Source of the DNA: Pseudomonas sp. LS1212 | GTDB lineage: Bacteria > Pseudomonadota > Gammaproteobacteria > Pseudomonadales > Pseudomonadaceae | DNA length: 64,000 nt | Assembly (NCBI RefSeq): GCF_024741815.1 | Contig: NZ_CP102951.1 | Span: 1,463,001-1,527,000, forward strand | Reading direction: 5' to 3' | Part shown: positions 1-8,800 of the stretch, piece by piece | Position numbering within the stretch: the stretch's first letter is position 1 | Layout of the letters: each line of letters opens with the position of its first letter | Position numbers and translations under genes: made by a program | The notes under the pieces: generated by a model | What the model was told of the DNA's origin: nothing | Seen by the model: only the letters and a program-made list of their open reading frames with translations | The model's database searches: none

Positions 1-591
1 TTGACCGAAACCTCGCCGGTGGCCTGCACCAACCCCTACGGTGACAAGGCGCGCCTGGGCACTGTCGGTATTCCGGTAGTGGGCACGGCGCTGAAGGTGA
101 TCGATGATGCCGGCAATGAATTGCCGCTGGGCGAGCGCGGCGAGTTGTGCATCAAGGGCCCGCAGGTCATGAAAGGCTATTGGCAGCGTCCCGATGCCAC
201 CGCCGAAACCCTGGACGCCGAGGGTTGGTTGAAAACCGGCGACATTGCCGTGATCGACTCGGACGGCTTCGTACGCATCGTCGATCGCAAGAAGGACATG
301 ATCATCGTCTCCGGTTTCAATGTGTACCCGAATGAAATCGAGGACGTGGTGATGGCACACCCGAAAGTCGCCAGCTGTGCAGTCATCGGCATTCCGGACG
401 AGCGTTCGGGCGAAGCGGTGAAGCTTTTTGTGGTGGCCCGTGACAACGGTGTCAGCGTCGAAGAGTTGAAGGCTTACTGCAAAGAGAATTTCACCGGCTA
501 CAAGGTGCCCAAGCACATCGTGCTGCGTGATTCGTTGCCCATGACGCCGGTGGGCAAGATTCTGCGGCGGGAGTTGCGGGATATCGCTTGA
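1..591 (+). CDS. fadD2: Long-chain acyl-CoA ligase, C-terminal part (cut by window edge)
   Basis: This is the C-terminal third of a fatty acyl-CoA ligase (ATP + fatty acid + CoA to acyl-CoA), an entry enzyme for beta-oxidation at the inner membrane. The frame is open from base 1 and starts inside the conserved YGMTETSP region. It then shows the adenylation signatures GELCIKGPQVMKGYW, GWLKTGDIA and VDRKKDMIIVSGFNVYPNEIE, and the catalytic lysine region PVGKILRRELRD near the end. The protein is closely similar to the complete ligase at 934-2631. Pseudomonas genomes carry the tandem pair fadD2-fadD1 in this order, so this is most likely fadD2. The start lies outside the window. Confidence 0.93.
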   Translation: MTETSPVACTNPYGDKARLGTVGIPVVGTALKVIDDAGNELPLGERGELCIKGPQVMKGYWQRPDATAETLDAEGWLKTGDIAVIDSDGFVRIVDRKKDMIIVSGFNVYPNEIEDVVMAHPKVASCAVIGIPDERSGEAVKLFVVARDNGVSVEELKAYCKENFTGYKVPKHIVLRDSLPMTPVGKILRRELRDIA

Positions 592-607
592 GTTAGGTGG
601 TGTCTGC

Positions 608-671
608 ATCGCGGGCAAGCCCGCTCCCACAGGCACGATGGTGTCTTTGTGGGAGCGGGCTTGCCCGCGAT
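608..671. repeat. REP palindrome pair between fadD2 and fadD1
   Basis: A perfect 24-base inverted repeat (608-631 and 648-671) with a 16-base centre. Each arm holds its own smaller palindrome (GCGGGCAAGCCCGC). This is the common Pseudomonas intergenic REP in inverted-pair form. Related pairs occur at 14855, 32609, 53247 and 62010. It may stabilise or terminate the fadD2 transcript. Confidence 0.9.
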
Positions 672-844
672 TGGCCTTCAAGCCCCTATGAAATGCTTGA
701 AATAGAGCTCTTTTGCGACGCTTAGTATTTTTACTCTAAAAATGACCATTGAGTTCTGCTAAGTCATTTTTGTGACTTTTTTAAGCGTTCTAGCCCTAGT
801 AGCTCCCCGGCAAAGCTGCTACTCTCGGCGCGCTTTTGATCTTT

Positions 845-861
845 CGGTTTGCAATAAACCG
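845..861. promoter_or_regulatory. Short palindrome in the fadD1 leader
   Basis: CGGTTT-GCAAT-AAACCG is a 6-base inverted repeat about 75 bases before the fadD1 start. It could be an operator for a fatty-acid-responsive regulator or a small leader hairpin. It does not match the PsrA consensus as I remember it, because the half-sites are in the opposite order. The rest of 592-933 holds only the REP pair and AT-rich promoter-like sequence at about 715-780. Confidence 0.25.
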
Positions 862-933
862 GAGAACCATATCAATAATAATCGCATCAACTGCGGTGTA
901 GAATTCGCGCTGTCTCTGGAGGAGTGGGCTTCC

Positions 934-2631
934 ATGGTCGAAAATTTTTGGAAGGATAAGTACCCGGCTGGGATTGCTGCCGATATCAATCCAGATGAGT
1001 TTCCGAATATCCAGGCGGTATTGAAACAGTCTTGTCAGCGTTTCGCCAATCAGCCGGCCTTCAGTAGTCTGGGCAAAACGCTTACTTACGGCGAGCTGTA
1101 TGAGTTGTCGGGCGCTTTTGCGGCCTACCTGCAACAGCATACCGACCTGCAATCGGGTGACCGGATCGCCGTGCAGATGCCGAACCTGCTGCAATACCCC
1201 ATCGCTGTGTTCGGTGCCATTCGCGCCGGGCTGATCGTGGTCAACACCAACCCGTTGTACACCGCCCGTGAAATGGAGCACCAGTTCAACGACTCCGGCG
1301 CCAAGGCTCTGGTGTGCCTGGCCAACATGGCGCACCTGGCTGAAAAGGTCGTTCCCAAGACGGGCGTCAAACACGTCTTCGTCACCGAAGTAGGTGACAT
1401 CCTGCCGCCGGTCAAGCGCGTGCTGGTCAACAGCGTCATCAAGTACGTGAAGAAAATGGTGCCGGCCTACAGTCTGCCCAATGCCATCAAACTCAACGAT
1501 GCGTTGAGCCAGGGCAAAGGGCAACCCGTCAAGGATGCCAACCCGGACAGAAACGACGTGGCCGTGCTGCAGTACACCGGTGGCACGACGGGCGTGGCCA
1601 AGGGCGCAATGCTGACGCACCGCAACCTGATGGCCAACATGTTGCAGTGCCGGGCCTTGATGGGCTCGGACCTCAAGGAAGGTTGCGAGATCCTGATCGC
1701 GCCGCTGCCGCTGTACCACATCTATGCGTTCACCTTTCATTGCATGGCAATGATGTTGATCGGCAACCACAACATCCTGATCAGCAACCCACGCGACATG
1801 TCGGCCATGGTCAAGGAACTGTCGAAGTGGAAGTTCACCGGCTTCGTGGGGCTGAACACGCTGTTCGTGGCGTTGTGCAATAACCAGGAGTTCCGCAACC
1901 TGGACTTCTCGGCCTTGAAGCTCACGTTGTCTGGCGGCATGGCCTTGCAACTGGCGGCTGCCGAACGCTGGAAGGAAGTCACCGGCTGTGCGATCTGCGA
2001 AGGTTACGGCATGACTGAAACCAGCCCCGTGGCTACGGTCAATCCGTCGACGAAAATCCAGATTGGCACTATCGGTATTCCGGTGCCTTCGACCCTGTGC
2101 AAGATCATCGATGACGCCGGCCAGGAGCAGCCTTTGGGTGGCGTCGGTGAGTTGTGCGTCAAGGGCCCGCAGGTCATGAAGGGCTACTGGCAGCGCCAGG
2201 ATGCAACCGATGAGATGCTCGATGCCGAAGGCTGGTTGAAGACGGGCGATATCGCGCTGATTCAGCCCGATGGCTATCTGCGGATTGTCGATCGCAAGAA
2301 GGACATGATTCTGGTGTCCGGCTTCAACGTTTATCCGAACGAACTCGAAGATGTGTTGGTAACCTTGCCGGGCGTGATGCAATGCGCGGCCATCGGTGTG
2401 CCGGACGAGAAGTCCGGTGAGGCGATCAAGGTGTTTGTGGTTGCCAAGCCGGGTGTGACCTTGACCAAGGAGCAGGTGATGGCGCATATGCGTGCCAACG
2501 TCACGGCATACAAGGTGCCGAAGTCTGTCGAGTTCCGTGATGTGTTGCCGACGACCAACGTGGGCAAGATCCTGCGTCGGGAGCTGCGTGACGAAGAGAT
2601 GAAGAAGCTGGGGCTGAAGAAAATAGCCTGA
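934..2631 (+). CDS. fadD1: Long-chain-fatty-acid-CoA ligase FadD1
   Basis: A 565-residue AMP-forming ligase that activates fatty acids as CoA thioesters for beta-oxidation. The phosphate-binding loop YTGGTTGVAKGA lies near residue 210, followed by GYGMTETSP, the hinge TGD and VDRKKDMILVSGFNVYPNE, and the C-terminal PTTNVGKILRRELRD with the catalytic lysine. I chose ATG 934 because it follows a strong Shine-Dalgarno (GGAGGAG, ~918-924) and gives the usual family length. The frame stays open upstream to 772, but that part is leader. It is the downstream member of the fadD2-fadD1 pair. The 340-base gap with a REP suggests its own promoter. Confidence 0.96.
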   Translation: MVENFWKDKYPAGIAADINPDEFPNIQAVLKQSCQRFANQPAFSSLGKTLTYGELYELSGAFAAYLQQHTDLQSGDRIAVQMPNLLQYPIAVFGAIRAGLIVVNTNPLYTAREMEHQFNDSGAKALVCLANMAHLAEKVVPKTGVKHVFVTEVGDILPPVKRVLVNSVIKYVKKMVPAYSLPNAIKLNDALSQGKGQPVKDANPDRNDVAVLQYTGGTTGVAKGAMLTHRNLMANMLQCRALMGSDLKEGCEILIAPLPLYHIYAFTFHCMAMMLIGNHNILISNPRDMSAMVKELSKWKFTGFVGLNTLFVALCNNQEFRNLDFSALKLTLSGGMALQLAAAERWKEVTGCAICEGYGMTETSPVATVNPSTKIQIGTIGIPVPSTLCKIIDDAGQEQPLGGVGELCVKGPQVMKGYWQRQDATDEMLDAEGWLKTGDIALIQPDGYLRIVDRKKDMILVSGFNVYPNELEDVLVTLPGVMQCAAIGVPDEKSGEAIKVFVVAKPGVTLTKEQVMAHMRANVTAYKVPKSVEFRDVLPTTNVGKILRRELRDEEMKKLGLKKIA

Positions 2632-2647
2632 TGCCTGATTCAACAAG

Positions 2648-2671
2648 AACCCCGCGATTGCGGGGTTTTTT
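2648..2671 (+). terminator. Rho-independent terminator after fadD1
   Basis: Stem AACCCCGC / GCGGGGTT with loop GATT-like centre, followed by a run of T, 17 bases after the fadD1 stop. The convergent oxidoreductase ends at 2692. Confidence 0.9.
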
Positions 2672-2691
2672 GTCGGCCTTCCAACCAGTGA

Positions 2692-4005
2692 TCAGCGCAG
2701 CTTTTCCAGCATCTGGTAATACCACATCCCCACCGCCAGCATCGGATTGCCAAACACATCCCCCAACGGCACCTTGATGTGCTTGCACCCGGCAAAGGTA
2801 TCGAATTTCGCCAGCGTACCGGTCAACGCCTCGGCCATGATCTCGCCCATGATATGGCTGGTAGCGATGCCATGCCCCGAGTACCCCTGGCAATACCAGA
2901 CATTATCCGAAAGCTTGCCCAGCTGCGGAATGCGGTTCACCACGATGCCCATGGCACAGCTCCACTGGAACTCAATATCCACGCCCTTCAATTCAGGGAA
3001 CGTACGCTCGATGCATGGTCGCAGCTCCGCTGCGATATCCCGCGAGTCACGCCCCGAATAATTGGCGCCGCCACCAAACAGCAGCCTGCCATCGCCTGTC
3101 ATGCGGTAGTAATCGAGAACAAACCGGCAGTCATACACCGCCAGATCCTGCGGGTTGATCTTGCGCGCCAGATCGCCCAGGGGAGCCGTCGTGACAATCC
3201 CGCCCATGGCCGGGAAGATCTTGCCCTTGAGCTGCTTGCGCTCAAGCTTGTGATAAACGTCACCGGCCAACAGCACCTGACGTGCATCGATCCGGCCGTG
3301 GGCCGTGACCACCGCAGGCCGGTCGCCATGGACAATGTCCAGCACCTCGGAATTCTCGAAAATCAACGCACCCAGGCCGTGCGCGGCACGTGCCTCGCCC
3401 AGGCACAGATTGAGCGGGTGCAGGTGCATATTGCGAGTGTTCTTCAGCGCGCCCAGGTACAGATCGCTCGCCAGGTGTTCACGCATGCCGGCCTGATCGA
3501 GCAGGGTTACCTGATCGCCCATGCCGCGTCGCTGCGCCTCGTCGCGAAACGCCTGCAGCTCCTCCATATGCGAAGGCTTCATCGCCGCATGCAAGTGGCC
3601 ATGCTTGAGGTCGCAGGCAATCGCGTACTTGTTCACCCGTTGCTTGATGATCTCGTGGCCGCGCCAGCGCAGGTGCCAGATAAAATCGTCCACCTCATCG
3701 CCCAGGCGGGCACGCATCTGTTGGCGCATGGCTTCATCGCCCGACAGGCTGCCGGTAACCTGGCCGCCGTTGCGCCCGCTGGCGCCCCAGCCGATGCGAT
3801 TGGTTTCGACGATCGCGACCTTGAGCCCGCGTTCGGCCAGCTCTACCGCGCTGGCAACCCCGGTGAAGCCGCCGCCGATGATCACCACGTCGACGCTGAC
3901 CTGGCCCTGCAGCATCGGGTACTCGGTCGCGTCGTTGAGGCTGGCGGTGTAGTAAGAAGCACTGCGCTGGGCAGGGCCGGTGAAACTGTGCATGGCAGCA
4001 GTCAT
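2692..4005 (-). CDS. FAD-dependent amine oxidoreductase (gamma-glutamylputrescine oxidase-like)
   Basis: A 437-residue DAO-superfamily flavoprotein. The FAD-binding motif VVIIGGGFTGVASAVELAERG lies near residues 39-59 (shown here in parts), with the second flavin signature GWGASGRNGG after it and a C-terminal flavin loop YSGHGIATSHIMGE. The family oxidises secondary amines such as gamma-glutamylputrescine (PuuB) or D-amino acids (DadA). The glutamine-synthetase-like gene 31 bases upstream on the same strand favours the putrescine route. ATG 4005 has AAGGATCG nearby, and an in-frame ATG lies four codons later. It is probably co-transcribed with the synthetase. The exact substrate is inferred from the neighbour. 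Confidence 0.85.
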   Translation of the reverse strand: MTAAMHSFTGPAQRSASYYTASLNDATEYPMLQGQVSVDVVIIGGGFTGVASAVELAERGLKVAIVETNRIGWGASGRNGGQVTGSLSGDEAMRQQMRARLGDEVDDFIWHLRWRGHEIIKQRVNKYAIACDLKHGHLHAAMKPSHMEELQAFRDEAQRRGMGDQVTLLDQAGMREHLASDLYLGALKNTRNMHLHPLNLCLGEARAAHGLGALIFENSEVLDIVHGDRPAVVTAHGRIDARQVLLAGDVYHKLERKQLKGKIFPAMGGIVTTAPLGDLARKINPQDLAVYDCRFVLDYYRMTGDGRLLFGGGANYSGRDSRDIAAELRPCIERTFPELKGVDIEFQWSCAMGIVVNRIPQLGKLSDNVWYCQGYSGHGIATSHIMGEIMAEALTGTLAKFDTFAGCKHIKVPLGDVFGNPMLAVGMWYYQMLEKLR

Positions 4006-4036
4006 GGCATCGATCCTTTAAATGAGTGGTCGCGGG

Positions 4037-5401
4037 TCAGGCCTGGGTCAGATACCAACGCCAGTCCTGTTCACCGACCTCAGCCATGAACTGCTGGTAC
4101 TCGGCGCGCTTGACTGCCAGGTAGACGCCAAGAAACGCCTTGCCCAAGGCATCGCGGGCCCAGCTCGATTGTTCCAATGCCCGCAGTGAAGTCAGCCAGT
4201 CGGTGGGCAGCAACACCTTGGCCTGGGCGTAGCCGTTGCCTTCGACCGGGTCACCCGGGTCGACGTTTTCACGGATCCCGTGATGAATGCTGGCCAGAAT
4301 CGCCGCGGCTGCCAGGTAAGGGTTGGCATCGGCGCCGCAGATGCGATGCTCGATATGCCGGGTATAGGCCGGGCCACCGGGTACACGCAGGCTGACAGTG
4401 CGGTTGTCGATGCCCCAGGTCGGCGCCAGCGGCGCGTAGCTGTTGGCCTGGAACCGGCGGTAGGAGTTGGCGTTGGGGCAGAACAGCAGCAAGGAATCGA
4501 GCAACAGGGCCAGCATGCCGCCCACCGACTGGCGCAGCAGCGGGGTGCCGGCCTTGTCTTCGCTGGCGTAGAGGTTGTTGCCGTCGGCGTCGGCCAGGCT
4601 CACATGCATGTGCATGCCGGTGCCGGCCAGGTGGTCGAACGGCTTGGCCATGAAACAGGCCTGCATGCCATGTTTATGCGCCACGCCCTTGACGATACGC
4701 TTGTAGCGTACGGCCTGGTCCATGGCCAGCAATGCGTCGCCGTGCTCCAGGGTGATCTCTACTTGGCCGGGGGCATACTCGGAAATCGCCGTGCGCGCCG
4801 GAATGTTCTGGGCCTTGCAGGCGGCATACAAATCGGCCAGGAAGGGTTCGATCTGTTCCAGTTCACGCAGGCCGTAGACCTGGGTGCTGCGCGGGCGCCC
4901 GCCGTCTGCGTCGAGTGCCGGTTGTGGACGGCCCTGCTCATCGCGCTTCTGGTCGAGCAGGTAGAACTCCAGTTCGCAGGCCATCACCGGGTGGTAGCCG
5001 TCGGCCTTGAGTGCGTCGATCACCTTGACCAGCAGATGGCGCGGGTCGGCGACGGTGGCCGGCATGCCTTCGGCAGGGTGCATGCAGACTTGCACGGCAG
5101 CAGTAGGAATCTGCCGCCAGGGCATGCGCACTAGGCTGCCTTCCAGTGGGTAGGCGCGGCAATCGATATCGCCCACATCCCAGACCAGCCCCGAATCTTC
5201 GACGTCATCGCCATTGAGGGTCAGCCCGAGCATGGTGCTGGGCAGCGGGCGGCCGCTTTGGTAAACGGCCAGCAGTTCCTCGCGGTGCAACAGCTTGCCG
5301 CGGGGCACACCGTTGGCGTCGAGGATGAACAGCTCGAACATTTCGATATCGGGGTTCTGCGCCAGAAAATCCTGGGCTTGCTGCACACTGGCAAATTGCA
5401 T
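4037..5401 (-). CDS. Glutamine synthetase family protein (gamma-glutamylpolyamine synthetase-like)
   Basis: A 454-residue class I glutamine-synthetase-fold enzyme. It shows the beta-grasp opening with DANGVPRGK, the catalytic segment ACELEFYLLD, the metal/ammonium region GTGMHMHVSL (compare GSGMHVHQS), NSYRRF and the C-terminal RVPGGPAYTRHIEHRICGADANPY. The last differs from the biosynthetic GlnA signature in the way PuuA/SpuI-type gamma-glutamylation enzymes do. It likely ligates glutamate to putrescine or a related amine for catabolism. The frame is open to 5467, but ATG 5401 (MQFASVQQAQDFL) matches the family start. It is followed by the flavin oxidase at 2692-4005. Confidence 0.88.
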   Translation of the reverse strand: MQFASVQQAQDFLAQNPDIEMFELFILDANGVPRGKLLHREELLAVYQSGRPLPSTMLGLTLNGDDVEDSGLVWDVGDIDCRAYPLEGSLVRMPWRQIPTAAVQVCMHPAEGMPATVADPRHLLVKVIDALKADGYHPVMACELEFYLLDQKRDEQGRPQPALDADGGRPRSTQVYGLRELEQIEPFLADLYAACKAQNIPARTAISEYAPGQVEITLEHGDALLAMDQAVRYKRIVKGVAHKHGMQACFMAKPFDHLAGTGMHMHVSLADADGNNLYASEDKAGTPLLRQSVGGMLALLLDSLLLFCPNANSYRRFQANSYAPLAPTWGIDNRTVSLRVPGGPAYTRHIEHRICGADANPYLAAAAILASIHHGIRENVDPGDPVEGNGYAQAKVLLPTDWLTSLRALEQSSWARDALGKAFLGVYLAVKRAEYQQFMAEVGEQDWRWYLTQA

Positions 5402-5862
5402 GGGGCTCTCGCTGCGCCATCGAGGCGCACAGTGACCGCCTGCCGGTAGCGGCGGGCAGGTCGTCATCGGATTGAAGTCGGCCGCGGTTGGGCCAACGGA
5501 TTCAAATCAACGCGAGGGCTACATCTGGTGGGCGCGCATGACGGCAATGCCACAGCGCCCAGAAGGCCAGAATGATATGGAAGAGGGGATTTTCGCACGG
5601 ACGGGCTCGCACCTTCGGGAAGGAAGGGCGCAGCTGACGACGAAGCAAATGCACGAGCGAAATCATGGCTGGATACTCCCACGGCGTTGAAGGTTCATTA
5701 AATTAGGATTTGTGAACCTTTGCTCGTGGCTTGACTAAACAATCGCCGCAATGCGTCGGGGTCGTGCTGGGCAGGGCAAATCTGCGACAATCGCCCGCTT
5801 ATATGTGCTGACCACGTCAAAGCAGGCTCACCTGCGCCACTCAAAAGAATTCTGCGTACCTG
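5402..5862. other. Intergenic region between the glutamine synthetase-like gene and hrpA
   Basis: A 461-base divergent region. A hairpin (CCTGCC 5439-5444 with GGCAGG 5455-5460) lies in the leader of the synthetase gene. The only coding candidate is the small minus-strand ORF at 5502-5666. AT-rich sequence at 5690-5740 is the likely promoter zone. No REP or mobile sequence is visible. Confidence 0.5.
5502..5666 (-). CDS. Possible 54-residue small membrane protein
   Basis: The minus-strand frame starts at ATG 5666 and stops at TGA 5502-5504. It has a plausible ribosome-binding site, GGGAG, nine bases before the start. The product (starting MISLVHLLRRQLRPSF) is basic at the N-terminus and has one hydrophobic aromatic stretch, LFHIILAFWALW, at about residues 28-40, so it could be a single-pass or peripheral membrane peptide. 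It lies upstream of the glutamine-synthetase-like gene on the same strand and could be translated from its leader. I do not recognise the family. Without comparative data it may be a chance ORF. Confidence 0.42.
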   Translation of the reverse strand: MISLVHLLRRQLRPSFPKVRARPCENPLFHIILAFWALWHCRHARPPDVALALI

Positions 5863-8800
5863 ATGACCGACCAATCTGCCGCTATCGACCAACTGCTGAA
5901 AAACCTCGATCAGGCGATGATCGCCGACCGCCATCGCCTGCGCCGTCAATTGCACGAGCTGCGCAAGAAGCCGGATCAAGCCAGGCTGGTACAGTGGGTC
6001 GAGAAGGTGCAGGCCTCCTTCGCTCAGGTCACCGCCCGGCGCAGCAGCGTGCCGAGCATTCGCTACGACGACAGCCTGCCGATCGCCGCCAAGCGCGATG
6101 AGATCAAGAAAGTCCTGAACGAACACCAGGTCTTGATCATTGCCGGCGAGACCGGTTCAGGCAAAACCACCCAGTTGCCGAAGATCTGCCTGGAGCTGGG
6201 TCGCGGCCAGCATGGCCAGATCGCCCATACCCAGCCCCGCAGGATTGCCGCACGCAGCGTGGCGACCCGGGTGGCTGAAGAGCTGGCGACGCCCTTGGGG
6301 GCGCTGGTCGGTTACCAGGTGCGTTTCGAAGACCAGAGCGATGCCAACACCCTGGTCAAGCTGATGACCGACGGTATCCTGCTCGCCGAAACCCAGCATG
6401 ATCGCTTCCTCGAACGCTATGACACGATCATCGTCGACGAGGCTCATGAACGCAGCCTCAACATCGACTTCCTGCTGGGCTATCTGAAGACCTTGCTGCC
6501 GCGTCGTCCGGACCTGAAGGTGATCATCACCTCGGCGACCATCGACCTGGAGCGCTTTTCCAAACATTTCAACGATGCGCCGATCATCGAGGTTTCCGGG
6601 CGTACCTACCCGGTCGATACCTGGTACCGGCCGCTGACTGCCGAACAGGACGAAGAGGGCAACCGGGTCGAGGATGACCTCACGGTCGACCAGGCGATTC
6701 TCGCAACCCTCGATGAAATTGCCGCCTTCGAACGCAGCGAGGGCAAGCGCCCGGGCGACGTGCTGGTGTTTCTGCCCGGAGAGCGCGAAATTCGCGACGC
6801 CGCGGAAATGCTGCGCAAGGCCCAGCTCAAGCACACGGAGATCCTGCCCCTTTACGCGCGCCTGTCACCGGCCGAACAGCAGAAGATTTTCCAGTCCCAC
6901 CCTGGTCGCCGGGTCGTGTTGGCCACCAACGTGGCCGAGACCTCGCTGACCGTTCCGGGCATCCGTTATGTGATCGACAGCGGCACGGCACGGATCAGTC
7001 GCTACAGCTACCGGGCCAAGGTGCAAAGGCTGCCGATCGAAGCGGTGTCCCAGGCCAGTGCCAATCAGCGCAAGGGTCGTTGCGGACGGGTAGAACCGGG
7101 TATCTGCGTGCGCCTGTACAGCGAAGAGGATTTCAACGGCCGTCCGGGCTTCACCGATCCGGAAATCCTGCGCACCAACCTGGCGGCGGTGATTTTGCAG
7201 ATGCTCCATCTGCGCCTGGGCGAGATCGATGCGTTTCCGTTTATCGAGCCGCCGGACGGCAAGGCCATCAGCGATGGCTTCAACCTCCTGCAGGAACTTT
7301 CGGCGGTCAACCGGGAAAACCAGCTGACCCCATTGGGCCGGCAACTGGCGCGCCTGCCGGTCGACCCGCGTCTGGGCCGCATGTTGCTCGAAGCGAACAA
7401 GCAAGGCAGCCTGCAGGAAGTGCTGATCGTGGCCAGTGCGCTGTCCGTACAGGACCCGCGCGAGCGCCCGCCGGAGCGTCAACAGGCTGCCGACCAGGCC
7501 CATGCCCAGTGGAAAGACAGCGATTCGGATTTCGCCGCACTGGTCAATCTCTGGCGTGGCTTCGAGGAACAGCGCCTGGCCTTGACCGCCAGCCCGCTGC
7601 GCAACTGGTGCCGCAAGAACTTCCTCAATTACTTGCGCCTGCGCGAGTGGCGCGATGCTCACCGGCAGTTGAGTCTGATTTGCCGTGACTTGCAGCTGAG
7701 CATCAATAAAGAGCCGGCCGACTACCCGAAGCTGCACAAGGCGGTGCTGTCCGGTCTGCTCAGCCAGATCGGCCAGAAGACCGAAGAGGGCGACTACCTG
7801 GGCGCGCGGCAACGGCGCTTCTGGATTCACCCTTCCTCCGGGCTTGGTAAAAAGCGCCCGCAATGGCTGATGACCGCCGAGCTGGTCGAGACAACCAAGC
7901 TGTATGCGCGCATGGTCGCCAAGATCGAGCCGGACTGGATCGAGCCGCTGGCCGGGCATCTGATCAAGAAGAACCACTTCGAACCGCACTGGGAGAAGAA
8001 GCGCGGGCAAGTGGTGGCCTACGAACAGGTCACCCTGTATGGCCTGATCGTGGTCGGTCGCAGGCCCGTGCACTACGGCCCGATCGAGCCGTCGCTGGCC
8101 CGTGAGCTGTTCATTCGTGAAGCGCTGGTGCGCGGCGAGATTCAATCGCGGGCCAAGTGCCTGGCCGCCAATACCCGCTTGCTCGAGCAGCTCGACGAAC
8201 TGGAGGCCAAGGCGCGGCGACGGGACATCCTCGCCGATGAAGAAACCCTCTACGGCTTCTATGAGGCGCGCCTGCCGGCCGAGATTCATCAGACGGCGAC
8301 GTTCGACAGCTGGTACCGGGTCCACAGCCAGAAAGACCCGCAATTACTGATCATGCGTGAAGAGGACGTGCTGGCCCGCGAGGCCAGCGAAGTCACGGCA
8401 GCGCAGTATCCCGACACCCTGCGCCTGGGCGAGCTGACCCTGGCCTTGAGCTACCACTTCGAGCCCAATCATCCGCGCGATGGCGTGACGGTGCGGGTGC
8501 CGGCGCCGTTGTTGCCAGCCCTGCCGGCCGAGCGGCTGGAATGGCTGGTGCCAGGTTTGCTCGAAGCCAAATGCATCGCCCTGGTACGTAACCTGCCCAA
8601 GGCCATTCGCAAGAATTTCGTGCCGGTACCGGACTTCGTCAAGGCCGCGCTGCAGCGGATGACGTTTGCCGAGGGTTCGTTGCCTCAGGCGCTGGGGCGT
8701 GAATTGCTGCGCATGACCGGTGCACGGGTCAGCGACGAGGCCTGGGCCGAGGCGGCCGAGCAACTCGACAGCCACTTGAAGATGAACCTGGAAGTCCTCG

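Noticed and set aside
1..2631. Recent duplication of fadD
   Set aside because: The two ligases are clearly diverged and the fadD2-fadD1 tandem is a standing feature of the genus, not a new event.
796..2646. 616-codon open frame antisense to fadD1
   Set aside because: Shadow of a high-GC gene: low-complexity His/Arg/Gln-rich product, no ribosome-binding site, exactly opposite a well-recognised ligase.
2779..4089. 436-codon plus-strand frame opposite the FAD oxidoreductase
   Set aside because: Antisense shadow; the minus strand has intact flavin motifs and a ribosome-binding site.
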